Positions 9,136-17,675 of a stretch of DNA of 64,000 nt are shown one piece after another. The DNA is from Caulobacter ginsengisoli. GTDB lineage: Bacteria > Pseudomonadota > Alphaproteobacteria > Caulobacterales > Caulobacteraceae. The translations under genes and the position numbers were made by a program. The DNA lies in NCBI RefSeq assembly GCF_030814835.1, contig NZ_JAUSVS010000001.1:873001-937000 (forward strand). The letters run 5' to 3'. Each line of letters begins with the position of its first letter. Position 1 is the stretch's first letter. The notes under the pieces are model-generated. The model was not told the DNA's origin, ran no database searches, and saw only the letters and a program-made list of their open reading frames with translations.

Positions 9136-10263
9136 GTGAGCCAGCGGCGCTCCGGCCCGATCCTGTTCTGCGCCACCGGCATCACCGAAACGGTCGGCGG
9201 GATCGCCTCGGCCAATCGCAATGTGCTGAACGCCCTGCGGCGGCTGGCGGCCGAGGACGGCCGCGCCGTTCGCACCCTGGTGCTGAACGAGCCGGCCCGG
9301 CGCGATGGCGACCACCGGGCGTTCGGCGGCGACAAGATCGGATTTTCCTTTGCCGTCCTGGGCGGGCTGGCCGGCGCGGGGCTGGTGGTGTTCGACCATG
9401 TCCGTCTGGCGCTGCCTGTGCTGGCCCTGCCCAGGCCCCTGCGGGCGCCCGTCGTCGTCTGCGCCCACGGCTCGGAGGCCAGCTGGCGCATCCGGCCCGA
9501 AAGCATCGCCTGCTACAGGGCCGCGGACCTGGTGCTGGCCAATTCCAGCTTTACCTTGGGTCGCATGCGCGAGCGGTTCGGCGGCGGGCGAGCGGTCGTC
9601 TGCCCGCTGGGACTGCCACCGCAGTTCGCCGTGCGGGCGGCCCCTGAGCCGCCGGGCGGAGAAGCCCTGACGCTGGAAGCGGCCGACGGCGCCGCCCGGC
9701 CGCTGGGCGGGCAGATGCTGCTGCTGGTCGGCCGGACCGACGCGGGCGAGCAGCAGAAGGGCCATCGCGAACTGCTGGCCGTGATGCCCGAACTGGTCCG
9801 CCGGTTTCCGGCCGCCCAGCTGGTCTTCGTCGGCGCCGGGTCCGACCTGTCGGCCCTGAAGGCCCTGGCGGCGGCCTCGCCCGTGGCCGGATCGCTGTTC
9901 CTCACCGGCCGGGCCAGCGACGAGCTGCTCGAGCGCCTCTACCGCCGGGCTTTCGCCTTCACCATGCCCAGCGGCCAGGAAGGCTTTGGGCTGGCCTATC
10001 TGGAGGCGATGAACTGGGCCAGACCCTGCCTGGCCTGCCATGACGACGGCGGGGCCGACGTGGTCGTCGACGGCGAGACCGGGGTGCTCATCGGCCGGCC
10101 GATCGACCTTGCCGAACTGACCGAGGCGATCGGCGGGCTGCTGGCCGATCCGTCCCGGGCGCGGCGGCTGGGCGAAGCCGGATGGCGGCGGTTGACCGAG
10201 CGGTTCACCAGCCAGGCGCATCAGGACCGGGTGATGGACCTGTTGCGTCCGCTGCTGGGCTGA
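9136..10263 (+). CDS. Glycosyltransferase, family 4
   Basis: 375 residues from a GTG three bases after the polymerase stop. The N-terminus (ILFCATGITETVGGIASANRNVL) has the glycine-rich loop of GT4 enzymes, and VVVCAHGSEASWRI fits the domain-linker region. The C-terminal domain has LLLVGRTDAGEQQKGHRELLAVMPEL and the donor-binding stretch PSGQEGFGLAYLEAMNWARP, a clear E-x7-E motif. It is the last gene of the first co-directional block. The sulfotransferase that follows is on the opposite strand and converges on it with a 9-bp gap. Confidence 0.87.
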   Translation: MSQRRSGPILFCATGITETVGGIASANRNVLNALRRLAAEDGRAVRTLVLNEPARRDGDHRAFGGDKIGFSFAVLGGLAGAGLVVFDHVRLALPVLALPRPLRAPVVVCAHGSEASWRIRPESIACYRAADLVLANSSFTLGRMRERFGGGRAVVCPLGLPPQFAVRAAPEPPGGEALTLEAADGAARPLGGQMLLLVGRTDAGEQQKGHRELLAVMPELVRRFPAAQLVFVGAGSDLSALKALAAASPVAGSLFLTGRASDELLERLYRRAFAFTMPSGQEGFGLAYLEAMNWARPCLACHDDGGADVVVDGETGVLIGRPIDLAELTEAIGGLLADPSRARRLGEAGWRRLTERFTSQAHQDRVMDLLRPLLG

Positions 10264-10272
10264 GGCGGCCGG

Positions 10273-11166
10273 CTACCAGCCCATCTTAGCGAGATCGGCG
10301 CCCAGCCGCTCACTCCAGTACTGCGTCTCGCCGCGGAACAGTTCGGTCAGCGCCCGGGCGATGGCCGGGTCGGCCTTGACCGGCACCGGGATCACATCGA
10401 CGGCGTTGGGCCGGCGCTTGACGATGCGCGCGATCCGGCTGCGCAGGCTGGGCTGCTCGGGCAGGCTGGTGGGGTTCTCATGCGGCAGCGCCGTGGGAAA
10501 GCCCGATGGATCCAGATCGAGGAAGCGGCTTAGCTGGCCGCGCATGGCCTCGGGCGAGCGCAGGGCGTCCTCCAGGGTCAGCACCAGGACGTTGGCCGCT
10601 CCGAACTGCGCCTCATAGCGCGCCACCTGCCGGCGGTAGCCGGTGTTGGCGATATAGCGAAAGGACCAGAGGTAGTCGTCATACCGGCGCTTGTAGGGCT
10701 CGGGCGAGATGCGTCGCTCGACCAGCGCCCGAGCCAGCCGTCGCAGTTCGGTCTGCTCGGCCTGGTCCTGGTCCCCGCCCAGATCGGCCAGCACCGCGCC
10801 CGGCTCCCGCCGCTCATGGCCGCGCTTGTAGAGGTGCAGATAGCCGGAATAGACCCGCGCCGCCGGCGCGCGCAGCATGAAGATCAGCTTGACGTCCGTT
10901 CCCAGCGCCCCGGCGATGAAGGCCGCCGCGCGCGGATTGGCCATGTTCTCGGTGGTGGCGTCGAGGATTACTCGCGGGTGGGGACTTCCGCCGCCGGTGA
11001 AGGAGGTCGTGTAGCCACCCAGATTTTCCAGGTTGGTGGCCTTGGAAAAGAAGGCGTTTTCCTTGGGGTTGGACAGCAGGCAGTCGGGGTGCGCGGACAG
11101 ATATTCCGCCAGGGACGTACTGCCGCTCTTCTGGCAGCCGGCGAGGAACACATTAGGCAGTCGCAA
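10273..11166 (-). CDS. Sulfotransferase family protein
   Basis: 297 residues from a TTG start at 11166, preceded by GAGGG about 6 nt upstream. A GTG five codons in is an alternative. The N-terminus VFLAGCQKSGSTSLAEYLSAHPDCLL contains the PAPS 5'-phosphosulfate loop (KSGSTSL), followed by NPKENAFFS. A later segment, LIFMLRAPAARVYSGYLHLYK, matches the 3'-phosphate-binding motif. It is the only minus-strand gene in the polysaccharide locus, so it has its own promoter in the 11167-11653 spacer. It probably sulfates a sugar of the local glycan; a lipid or protein acceptor is possible. Confidence 0.83.
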   Translation of the reverse strand: MRLPNVFLAGCQKSGSTSLAEYLSAHPDCLLSNPKENAFFSKATNLENLGGYTTSFTGGGSPHPRVILDATTENMANPRAAAFIAGALGTDVKLIFMLRAPAARVYSGYLHLYKRGHERREPGAVLADLGGDQDQAEQTELRRLARALVERRISPEPYKRRYDDYLWSFRYIANTGYRRQVARYEAQFGAANVLVLTLEDALRSPEAMRGQLSRFLDLDPSGFPTALPHENPTSLPEQPSLRSRIARIVKRRPNAVDVIPVPVKADPAIARALTELFRGETQYWSERLGADLAKMGW

Positions 11167-11653
11167 GTGACACCCTCACACACATACTCCAGCACAGGCC
11201 CCTCTCCGCGAGGCCGTGGAGTGTGACCCTCCCCTGACCAGCGATTTGCGAAGCAGGCGACGTGGCGCCGAATCGTAACGCTCCACTGGGAAATGGATTC
11301 CGACAAATCCCCCCGGAAATGCGAGCGAACACAAAAACTATCTGCTGTCGCGGGACGGGCCAAGTCAATAATGCGATGCCCCCAGAACAGGGGGTATGTT
11401 GCCGGAAAGACCGCCCATGACTGTCAGTCCGGCCCGGACGGCCCGGGACTCGTGCGGGAACACCTGGGATATTCCACCTGCGGTCGCCATCGATGCTGGA
11501 TTCCATGGCAGTCGTTCGCACGTCGCCCCACGCTGATTGTCCGGGCAAGCCCTTTCACCCTAGGATGAAACGCGGCGGCTGGCGGAATCCCGTCGCTGTG
11601 ATCACAATCGTTGCAGGTTGGCGGGCGCCCCCTGCCTATTTTCGGGTGTCCGT
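11167..11653. promoter_or_regulatory. Divergent intergenic region with hairpin and palindrome
   Basis: A 487-bp spacer between the minus-strand sulfotransferase and the plus-strand methyltransferase, with no supported gene. It has lower GC than its neighbours in places. It holds a hairpin at 11376-11397 (arms ATGCCCCC and GGGGGTAT, 6-nt loop) and a perfect 10-bp palindrome TGTGATCACA at 11597-11606, about 48 bp before the ATG at 11654. The palindrome has CRP/FNR-like half-sites but no spacer, so I do not assign a regulator. Promoters for both flanking genes should lie here. Confidence 0.5.
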
Positions 11654-12604
11654 ATGCCGTCCCTGACCCGCCAAGTGAAGACAGCCGGCAAGAGCCTGCT
11701 GCACGGGCTGTTCGCCCTGGGCCAGCGGCTGGGAGTCGATGTCCTGCCGCGGCATTTTTATTCACAGATCCCGGACCTGGCCCGGCTGAAGGGCCAGACC
11801 GGCTGGCGGGCGCCGATGAGTCTCCACGGGGTGCAGGGCCGCGAACTGGAGGGCCAGATCGCCTTCGTCGGCGAATGCGTGACGCCGGAGCGGACGGCGC
11901 TGTTCGCGGCGCGTGACGTGCATGCCGAAGCGGTGGCCGCCAACGGCAGCGACGGCGGCTATGGGCCCATCGAGGCGCAGTTTCTCTACGCCTTCATCCA
12001 GGCCAAGGCCCCCCGGCGGGTGATCCAGGTCGGTTGCGGCGTCTCCACGGCGGTCATCGAGGCGGCGGCCAAGGACGCCGGCGGGGCGGTGGACATCCTC
12101 TGCATCGACCCCTACCCCACCGACTTCCTGCGGCGGCGCCAGGCGGCGGGGGGCATCCGCCTGCTGGCCGAGCCGGCGCAGAGCGTGGACCTGGCGACGT
12201 TCGAAACCCTGGAAGCGGGCGACCTGCTGTTCATCGACTCCACCCACGCGGTGACGGCCGGCAGCGAGGTCAACCGCCTGGTGCTGGAGGTGCTGCCCCG
12301 GCTGAAACCCGGGGTGTTCGTGCACTTCCACGACATCTACTTCCCCTACGACTACCCGCGCCGGCTGCTCAGCGAGGACCTGTTCTTCCATGCCGAAAGC
12401 ACGCTGGTGCACGCCTTCCTGGCCGGCAATCCGGGCTACCGGATCGAGGCCAGCCTGAGCATGCTGCACTACGGGGCCAAGGAGGCGATGAGGGGCTGGT
12501 TCACCCGCTACGACCCGCAGGGCGACGCCGATGGCCTGGCGGCGCCGGGCGGGCGGCATTTTCCCAGCGCCCTCTGGCTGCGGACGGTGTCGGCCCGGCC
12601 ATGA
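11654..12604 (+). CDS. Class I SAM-dependent methyltransferase (Methyltransf_24 type)
   Basis: 316 residues from the ATG at 11654. The frame is open a little further upstream, but the ATG fits the start of a basic N-terminal helix. Core motifs are RVIQVGCGVSTAVIEAA (SAM loop), DILCIDPYP, LLFIDSTHAV and VFVHFHDIYFPYDYP. This set is typical of methyltransferases from polysaccharide and cephalosporin-hydroxylase-like families. A related gene with the same motif order lies at 20348-21199. Methylation of a sugar or aglycone is likely; the substrate is unknown. It overlaps the CapK-like gene by 4 bp. Confidence 0.78.
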   Translation: MPSLTRQVKTAGKSLLHGLFALGQRLGVDVLPRHFYSQIPDLARLKGQTGWRAPMSLHGVQGRELEGQIAFVGECVTPERTALFAARDVHAEAVAANGSDGGYGPIEAQFLYAFIQAKAPRRVIQVGCGVSTAVIEAAAKDAGGAVDILCIDPYPTDFLRRRQAAGGIRLLAEPAQSVDLATFETLEAGDLLFIDSTHAVTAGSEVNRLVLEVLPRLKPGVFVHFHDIYFPYDYPRRLLSEDLFFHAESTLVHAFLAGNPGYRIEASLSMLHYGAKEAMRGWFTRYDPQGDADGLAAPGGRHFPSALWLRTVSARP

Positions 12605-13896
12605 ACCCGCTCAGCGCCTGGCGCCGGCGGCGGGTCGCGGCGGACCTGGCCGGCTATCGGGGGATCTATGACGATCCGTCGGCGGACGTCGCGGCCCTGC
12701 AGCTGCAGCGGCTGAACGCCGCCTGGGCCGCGAGCCTGGCGGCCTCGCCCTGGGCGCGGGCCCAGCGCCAGCGGCTGGCCCTGCCGGAGCGGTTCGACAG
12801 CTGGGCGGCCTTCGAGGCCCAGGTCCCGGTCCAGCGCAAGGAAGACCTGCGAACCGACCTGGCCGCGCCGGATGGCCCGGCCCCCAGGGTGCTGTGGCGC
12901 TCGACCGGCGGGACGACGGCCCAACCGCTGCGGTTCCCGGTGCTGCCGTCGGAAACGGCGGCGGCCGGCCGGGACCTTTGGCTGGGCCGGGCGCGTCTGG
13001 GGATCGGGGCGGGCGACCCGTTGTTCCTGATCTGGGGCCACAGCCATATCTTCGGCGCCGGCTGGCGCGGCCGGCTCTACGCCTGGCGGCGAAAGCTGTC
13101 GGACGCGGCCCTGGGCTACACCCGCTGGAGCGCCTACCGGCTGTCGCCGGAGGATCTGCGGCTGGCGGGAGCGGCGCTGCTGGCCAGCCGGGCGCGCTAT
13201 GTCATCGGCTACGCCTCGGCCCTGGATCGGTTCGCGCGGGCCAATGAGGATCGGGCCGACGCCTTCGCGGCCCTGGGACTGAAGGCGGCCATCGCCACCG
13301 CCGAGGGCTTCCCCCGGGCCGACAGTCGCGAGACCGTCGCCGCTGTGTTGGGCTGCCCGGTGGTCATGGAATACGGCAGCGTCGAGACCGGGCCGATGGC
13401 CTACGAGCAGCCGGGCGGCGGCTATGACGTCTTCTGGGCCCACCATCGGCTGGAACTGGGCGAAGGGGGCGAATTGATCGTCACCAGCCTCTTCCCACGG
13501 GCCCTGCCGCTGCTGCGCTATGCGGTCGGCGACCTGGCGACCAGTGACGAGACCGGGCCGGGCCTGACCCGGATCACGGCCATCGGCGGGCGCTGCAACG
13601 ACGCCGTGCCCCTGCCCGATGGGGCGCCGATCCATTCGGAGGCCTTTACCCACGCGGTGCGCGATACGCCCGGCCTGCTGGCCTACCAGATTGTCCGGCA
13701 TGGCCCCGGCGCCTGGCCCTCGATTCGCTACGAAGCGGCCCAGGCCCTGGGCGGCGCCGCCGAGGCCGGCCTGCGCCGGCGGCTGGGGCGGATCGCGCCG
13801 GGAATGGAGCGGATCGCGCTGGAACGGGTCGAGGCCCTGCCGGCATCCGTGGCGGGCAAGCATCGGATGGTGGTCGACGCCGACGAGGCGGGCTAG
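12601..13896 (+). CDS. CapK/PaaK-like adenylate-forming enzyme
   Basis: 431 residues. The P-loop-like segment LWRSTGGTTAQPLRF (STGGTT) is the ATP-binding signature of phenylacetate-CoA-ligase-type adenylating enzymes. AEGFPRAD and VMEYGSVETGPMAYEQ match the conserved E-Y-G-S-x-E motif, and PLLRYAVGDLA the R-Y-x-x-G-D motif. In capsule and EPS loci such CapK-like proteins are thought to activate a carboxylate for attachment to a sugar. The acyl substrate is unknown. Its TAG stop lies inside the outer arm of the palindromic repeat that starts at 13893. Confidence 0.8.
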   Translation: MNPLSAWRRRRVAADLAGYRGIYDDPSADVAALQLQRLNAAWAASLAASPWARAQRQRLALPERFDSWAAFEAQVPVQRKEDLRTDLAAPDGPAPRVLWRSTGGTTAQPLRFPVLPSETAAAGRDLWLGRARLGIGAGDPLFLIWGHSHIFGAGWRGRLYAWRRKLSDAALGYTRWSAYRLSPEDLRLAGAALLASRARYVIGYASALDRFARANEDRADAFAALGLKAAIATAEGFPRADSRETVAAVLGCPVVMEYGSVETGPMAYEQPGGGYDVFWAHHRLELGEGGELIVTSLFPRALPLLRYAVGDLATSDETGPGLTRITAIGGRCNDAVPLPDGAPIHSEAFTHAVRDTPGLLAYQIVRHGPGAWPSIRYEAAQALGGAAEAGLRRRLGRIAPGMERIALERVEALPASVAGKHRMVVDADEAG

Positions 13897-13967
13897 TGTC
13901 CCGATTCCGAAGTTCGCCGTGGGCCGTGGCATCTGCTGACGAACTTCGGAATCGATAAGGACACTAG
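13893..13967. repeat. Palindromic hairpin element, copy 1
   Basis: A nested inverted repeat: outer arms CTAGTGTC (13893-13900) and GACACTAG (13960-13967), inner arms of 15 bp (13902-13916 and 13940-13954) ending in GAAGTTCG / CGAACTTC. The loop is about 23 nt. It overlaps the stop codon of the upstream gene. It looks like an intergenic palindromic or mini-mobile element rather than a simple terminator, because a second copy with the same outer arms follows immediately. Confidence 0.8.
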
Positions 13968-13981
13968 CGAAGTATAAGTTT

Positions 13982-14060
13982 CTAGTGTGCTTTTTTGGAT
14001 TTGAAGTTCGCCCCCACGCTTGACCCAAGAATGAGTCGAACTTCAAATCCAGCACACTAG
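13982..14060. repeat. Palindromic hairpin element, copy 2
   Basis: Outer arms CTAGTGTGC (13982-13990) and GCACACTAG (14052-14060); inner 14-bp arms (13997-14010 and 14037-14050) that again end in GAAGTTCG / CGAACTTC. The middle of the stem differs from copy 1 (GGATTT against GATTCC), but both arms have changed together so that pairing is kept. It ends 9 bp before the next start codon, so a stem-loop here would lie in the leader of the acyltransferase mRNA. Confidence 0.8.
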
Positions 14061-14069
14061 AGAAACACC

Positions 14070-15137
14070 GTGGACCAGGCGCAGGACATTGCAGGCGAAC
14101 CCGCGCGGGCGGCGCGAATCCGGGGGCTGGACAGCATCCGCTTCATCGCCGCCGCCATTGTCATGTTCGCCCATACGGGCCAGCCGCCGCTGCGGGTCGG
14201 CATCGACACCCACACCCTGGCCGGCCGGGCCCTGGACGGGCTGCTGGGCAACACCAGCTCCTCGGCGGCGGCGGTGATCGCCTTTTTCGTGATCTCCGGA
14301 TTCTGCATCCACTACGCCCATGCCGGGAACAACCAGATCCGCAGCCTCTCGGAATACTATGCCCGCCGCTACATCCGCATCCTGATCCCGGCCCTGGCGG
14401 CCCTGGCCGGGGCGGCGGTGCTGCATCTGGAAATGTCGCTGTTCGACAAGTCCATCCTGTGGAGCGTGGCGGCCGAGATCATCTACTACACCCTCTATCC
14501 GCTGCTCCTGCTGGCCCGGCGCAAGGCAGGCTCGTGGCTGCCGCTGATCGCGGTGTCCTTCGTGTTCTCGGTGATGGTGGCGGCGACCAATCCGCTGTCC
14601 GGCGCCTATCCGGTGTTCGGGCTGAAGCTGAACTGGCTGCTGGCCCTGCCCTGCTGGCTGCTGGGCTGCTGGCTGGCCGACCTGCAGACGGCGGGCCGCA
14701 CGGCCTGGGCCGAGAAGTGGCTCTGGCCGCTGCGGGGCGCGACCTGGGCGACGATGGTGGTCTGCAGCGTGCTGCGCTACCACAGCCCGATCGGCTATCC
14801 CTGGACGCTGAACCTGTTCGCCATCCTGGTCACCTTCTGGCTGATGGCCGAACTGGCCCACTTCTCGAAGGCCAGGCCCGTCGGCTGGCTGGAATGGGCC
14901 GGGGGGTGGAGCTATTCGCTCTACCTGACCCACAAACTGACCTTCATCCTGCTGGGCCCGCTCTATCTGCAGGGTCTGGGCCTGATCCCCGGCTGGACCA
15001 TCCAGCTGGCCCTGCTGCTGGCCGGGGCCTATGTCTTCTACCTGGCGATCGAGCGTCCCTCGCACCACCTGGCCCGTATCGTCGGGCGCAGGCTGGCCAG
15101 CCTGCGGCCGGCGGCGGCGGCCAACCCCGCCGAATGA
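14070..15137 (+). CDS. Acyltransferase family 3 membrane protein
   Basis: 355 residues from a GTG. Motifs of the acyltransferase-3 family are IRGLDSIRFIAAAIVMFAHTG (the R-x-x-x-S-x-R-F start with the catalytic-type His), AFFVISGFCIHY (the F-F-V-I-S-G-F signature) and YYARRYIRILIPALAA. About ten hydrophobic spans follow. Such proteins acetylate or acylate sugars during surface polysaccharide synthesis, taking acyl groups across the membrane. It starts just after the tandem palindromes and overlaps the next glycosyltransferase by 4 bp (ATGA). Confidence 0.87.
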   Translation: MDQAQDIAGEPARAARIRGLDSIRFIAAAIVMFAHTGQPPLRVGIDTHTLAGRALDGLLGNTSSSAAAVIAFFVISGFCIHYAHAGNNQIRSLSEYYARRYIRILIPALAALAGAAVLHLEMSLFDKSILWSVAAEIIYYTLYPLLLLARRKAGSWLPLIAVSFVFSVMVAATNPLSGAYPVFGLKLNWLLALPCWLLGCWLADLQTAGRTAWAEKWLWPLRGATWATMVVCSVLRYHSPIGYPWTLNLFAILVTFWLMAELAHFSKARPVGWLEWAGGWSYSLYLTHKLTFILLGPLYLQGLGLIPGWTIQLALLLAGAYVFYLAIERPSHHLARIVGRRLASLRPAAAANPAE

Positions 15138-16261
15138 CCAACCTGCATGTGATCCAGACGCTCGCCTCCATCGCCAATGAGGCGGCCGGCCCGTCCTATT
15201 CGGCGCCCAGCCTGGCCACGGCCCTGGCCGGCGTCGGCGCCCGGGTGGAGATGTTCACTGTCGGCGACGGCCCGCCCCGGCCGGTGGAGGGCGCCGATCA
15301 CCGGATCTTCCCGCAGAGTTGGGCCGGGCTGCCGGGCCTAGGACAGCTGCGCGTTTCCCGGGCCATGCAGGCGGCGTTGCGGACGGCGCCGGCCGATCTG
15401 GTTCACACCCACGGCCTCTGGCTGGCGCCCAATGTCTATCGCCGCCCGGACAAGGCCTTCGTGATCTCGCCCAGAGGCATGCTCGGCCCGGCGGCTCTGG
15501 CCTTCTCCAGGACCAAGAAGCGGCTGATGTGGGCGGCCTTCCAGGGCCGGGCGGCGCGGGCGGCGGCCCTGCTGCACGCCACCAGCGACCAGGAGCATGA
15601 CGAGATCCGCGCCTTTGGCCTGACCAATCCGGTGGTGGTGATTCCCAATGGCATCGATGTGCCGTCGCTGGAGCGGCCGGCGGCGGGCGCGACCCGGACC
15701 GTGCTCACCCTGGGCCGCATCCATCCCAAGAAGAATCTGACGGGCCTGATCCGCGCCTGGTCGCGGCTGGCCGACCGCCAGGGCTGGCGGCTGCGGATCG
15801 TGGGACCGGACGAGGGCGGTCACGCCGGCGAACTGCGGGCCCTCGTCGCCGAACTGGGTCTGGACGATGTCGTCGTCGACGGACCGGTTTTCGGGACCGG
15901 CAAGCTGGCCGCCTATCGCGAGGCCGACCTGTTCGTGCTTTCTACGCTGAATGAGAACTTCGCCATGACGGTCGCCGAAGCCCTGGCCGCCGGGACGCCC
16001 GTCGTCTCGACCAAGGGCGCGCCCTGGGCAGGACTCGAGACCGAAGGCTGCGGCTGGTGGATCGAGCATGGCGAGGTCGCGATGACCCAGGCGCTGGCGG
16101 CGGCGATGGCGCGGCCCGCCGGGGCCCTGGCCGCCATGGGCGCAAAGGGCCGGGACTGGATGCTGCGCGACTACAGCTGGACGCGGATCGGGCGGGACAT
16201 GCTGGCGGCCTATGAGTGGGCCGTGCGGGGCGGGACGCCGCCCGGGACGGTGCGGCTGTGA
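15134..16261 (+). CDS. Glycosyltransferase, family 4
   Basis: 375 residues. The N-terminus NLHVIQTLASIANEAAGPSY is typical of a GT4 group that begins with a G-P-x-Y/V loop, then HTHGLWLAPN and ISPRGMLGP. The C-terminal domain shows VLTLGRIHPKKNLTGLIRAW and the donor segment STLNENFAMTVAEALAAGTPVV (E-x7-E). Cytoplasmic. It probably extends the repeat unit. It is coupled to the acyltransferase upstream and the WcaF-like gene downstream by 4-bp overlaps. Confidence 0.9.
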   Translation: MTNLHVIQTLASIANEAAGPSYSAPSLATALAGVGARVEMFTVGDGPPRPVEGADHRIFPQSWAGLPGLGQLRVSRAMQAALRTAPADLVHTHGLWLAPNVYRRPDKAFVISPRGMLGPAALAFSRTKKRLMWAAFQGRAARAAALLHATSDQEHDEIRAFGLTNPVVVIPNGIDVPSLERPAAGATRTVLTLGRIHPKKNLTGLIRAWSRLADRQGWRLRIVGPDEGGHAGELRALVAELGLDDVVVDGPVFGTGKLAAYREADLFVLSTLNENFAMTVAEALAAGTPVVSTKGAPWAGLETEGCGWWIEHGEVAMTQALAAAMARPAGALAAMGAKGRDWMLRDYSWTRIGRDMLAAYEWAVRGGTPPGTVRL

Positions 16262-16818
16262 GCGAACTGGACATCGCCGCCAACCGCGCGGCGCGCAAAT
16301 GGACGACGGGCGAACTGCTCGGCCGGGCCCTCTGGGAGACCGGCGGCCAGCTGCTGTTCGCGCTGACTCCGCGCCCCTTCTGGGGGTGGCGTCGCCAGCT
16401 GCTGCGGCTGTTCGGGGCCAGGATCGCCAAGGGCGTCCACCTGCATCCCCGCGTCCGCATCACCGTCCCCTGGAACCTGGACATCGCCGAGTATGCGGCG
16501 GTCGGCGAGGACGTGCGGCTCTATAACCTGGGCCTGGTCAGCATCGGGGCCGCCGCCACGGTCAGCCAGGGCGCCCATCTCTGCGCCGGCACCCACGACT
16601 ACCGCAAAGCCGACCTGCCGCTGGTCAAGGCGACCATCCGCATCGAGGGCGGCGCCTGGGTCTGCGCCGATGCCTTCATCGGGCCGGGCGTGACGGTGGG
16701 CGACCATGCCATAGTCGGGGCCCGGGCCGTGGCGGTGCGCGACGTGGCGCCCTACGCCATCATGGCCGGCAATCCGGCCCGTCAGATCGGCCTGCGCGAG
16801 ATGCGAGGCGGCGCTTGA
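16258..16818 (+). CDS. WcaF-like sugar O-acetyltransferase (left-handed beta-helix)
   Basis: 186 residues from a GTG overlapping the previous stop. The hexapeptide-repeat region runs from about residue 60 (AKGVHLHPRVRITVPWNLDI...) to ARAVAVRDVAPYAIMAGNPAR, a typical C-terminal end for these trimeric acetyl-CoA-dependent enzymes. CAGTHDYRKADLPLV contains the likely catalytic His, as in the colanic acid acetyltransferase WcaF group. It probably O-acetylates a sugar of the nascent repeat unit. Its stop overlaps the TTG start of the next gene. Confidence 0.85.
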   Translation: MSELDIAANRAARKWTTGELLGRALWETGGQLLFALTPRPFWGWRRQLLRLFGARIAKGVHLHPRVRITVPWNLDIAEYAAVGEDVRLYNLGLVSIGAAATVSQGAHLCAGTHDYRKADLPLVKATIRIEGGAWVCADAFIGPGVTVGDHAIVGARAVAVRDVAPYAIMAGNPARQIGLREMRGGA

Positions 16819-17675
16819 AGGTCTCGATCCTGATCCTGGCCCATAACGAGGCGGCCAACCTGCCCTCGTGCCTGGCGGCCCTGACCTGGTGCGACGACAT
16901 CCTGGTCATCGATTCGGGCAGCACCGACGACAGCGTGGCCATCGCCCAGGCCCACGGCTGCCGGGTGATGCACCGGCCGTTCGACAACTTCGCCGGCCAG
17001 CGCAACTTCGGCCTGGACGAAGGCGGCTTCAAGCACGACTGGATCCTGCACCTGGACGCCGACGAGGTGGTGACCCCCGCCTTCCTGACGACCCTGGAAG
17101 CCCTGCAACCCACCGAGGCGCTGGACGCCTGGCGCGTGCCGTTCAAGACCATGCTGTTCGGCAAATGGCTGCGCCACGCCGGCATGTGGCCGGCCTATCA
17201 GGTGCGGCTGGGCCATGCGAAACGCCTCCGCTTCGTCCAGGTCGGCCACGGCCAGCGCGAAGCCCTGCCGACGGAACGGGTCGGCGACTTCCCCGAGGCG
17301 CTGCTGCATTACAGCTTCTCGCATGGCCTCAAGCGCTGGCTGGACAAGCATGTCCGCTACGCCGCCGACGAGGCCGCCGAGATGACCGCCAATCCCTCGC
17401 AGCCGGACGCCCTGAAGACCGCGCTGTTCGGTTCAGACGCGACCAGCCGCCGCCGGGCCGTCAAGGCGCTGGCCGGGCGGATGCCGCTGTTCTGGCGGCC
17501 GTTCGCGCGGTTCTTCTACATCTACATCGTGCGGCGCGGATTCCTGGATGGCCGGGCTGGCCTGGCCTATGCCTTCATGCTGGGGACCTATGAGGCGATG
17601 ACCGCCATCCTGGCCTTCGAGGCTGCAGGCAGGATGGGAAGCAACCGCATGCCGCCGCCGGAGACCGCCGCGTGA
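16815..17675 (+). CDS. Glycosyltransferase, family 2 (WaaE/KdtX-like)
   Basis: 286 residues from a TTG start (TTGA overlap with the upstream stop). GT-A features are VSILILAHNEAANLPSCLAAL, DDILVIDSGSTDDSVAIA and LHLDADEVVTPAF (D-x-D type metal site). PFDNFAGQRNFGLD and the C-terminal FFYIYIVRRGFLDGRAGL segment resemble the LPS-core beta-glucosyltransferase subgroup. It probably acts at the inner membrane on a lipid-linked acceptor. The rare TTG start may lower its translation relative to its neighbours. Confidence 0.86.
   Translation: MKVSILILAHNEAANLPSCLAALTWCDDILVIDSGSTDDSVAIAQAHGCRVMHRPFDNFAGQRNFGLDEGGFKHDWILHLDADEVVTPAFLTTLEALQPTEALDAWRVPFKTMLFGKWLRHAGMWPAYQVRLGHAKRLRFVQVGHGQREALPTERVGDFPEALLHYSFSHGLKRWLDKHVRYAADEAAEMTANPSQPDALKTALFGSDATSRRRAVKALAGRMPLFWRPFARFFYIYIVRRGFLDGRAGLAYAFMLGTYEAMTAILAFEAAGRMGSNRMPPPETAA

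Noticed and set aside
11597..11606. CRP/FNR binding site TGTGATCACA
   Set aside because: The half-sites lack the required spacer (6 bp for CRP, 4 bp for FNR), so it is kept only as a palindrome.
12508..14055. 515-aa minus-strand open frame over the CapK-like gene
   Set aside because: The opposite strand carries a well conserved CapK-like protein and two structured palindromes. The antisense frame has no family motifs.
13893..14060. CRISPR array from the repeated palindromes
   Set aside because: Only two units, spacing is not regular and the units are nested inverted repeats rather than repeats with unique spacers.
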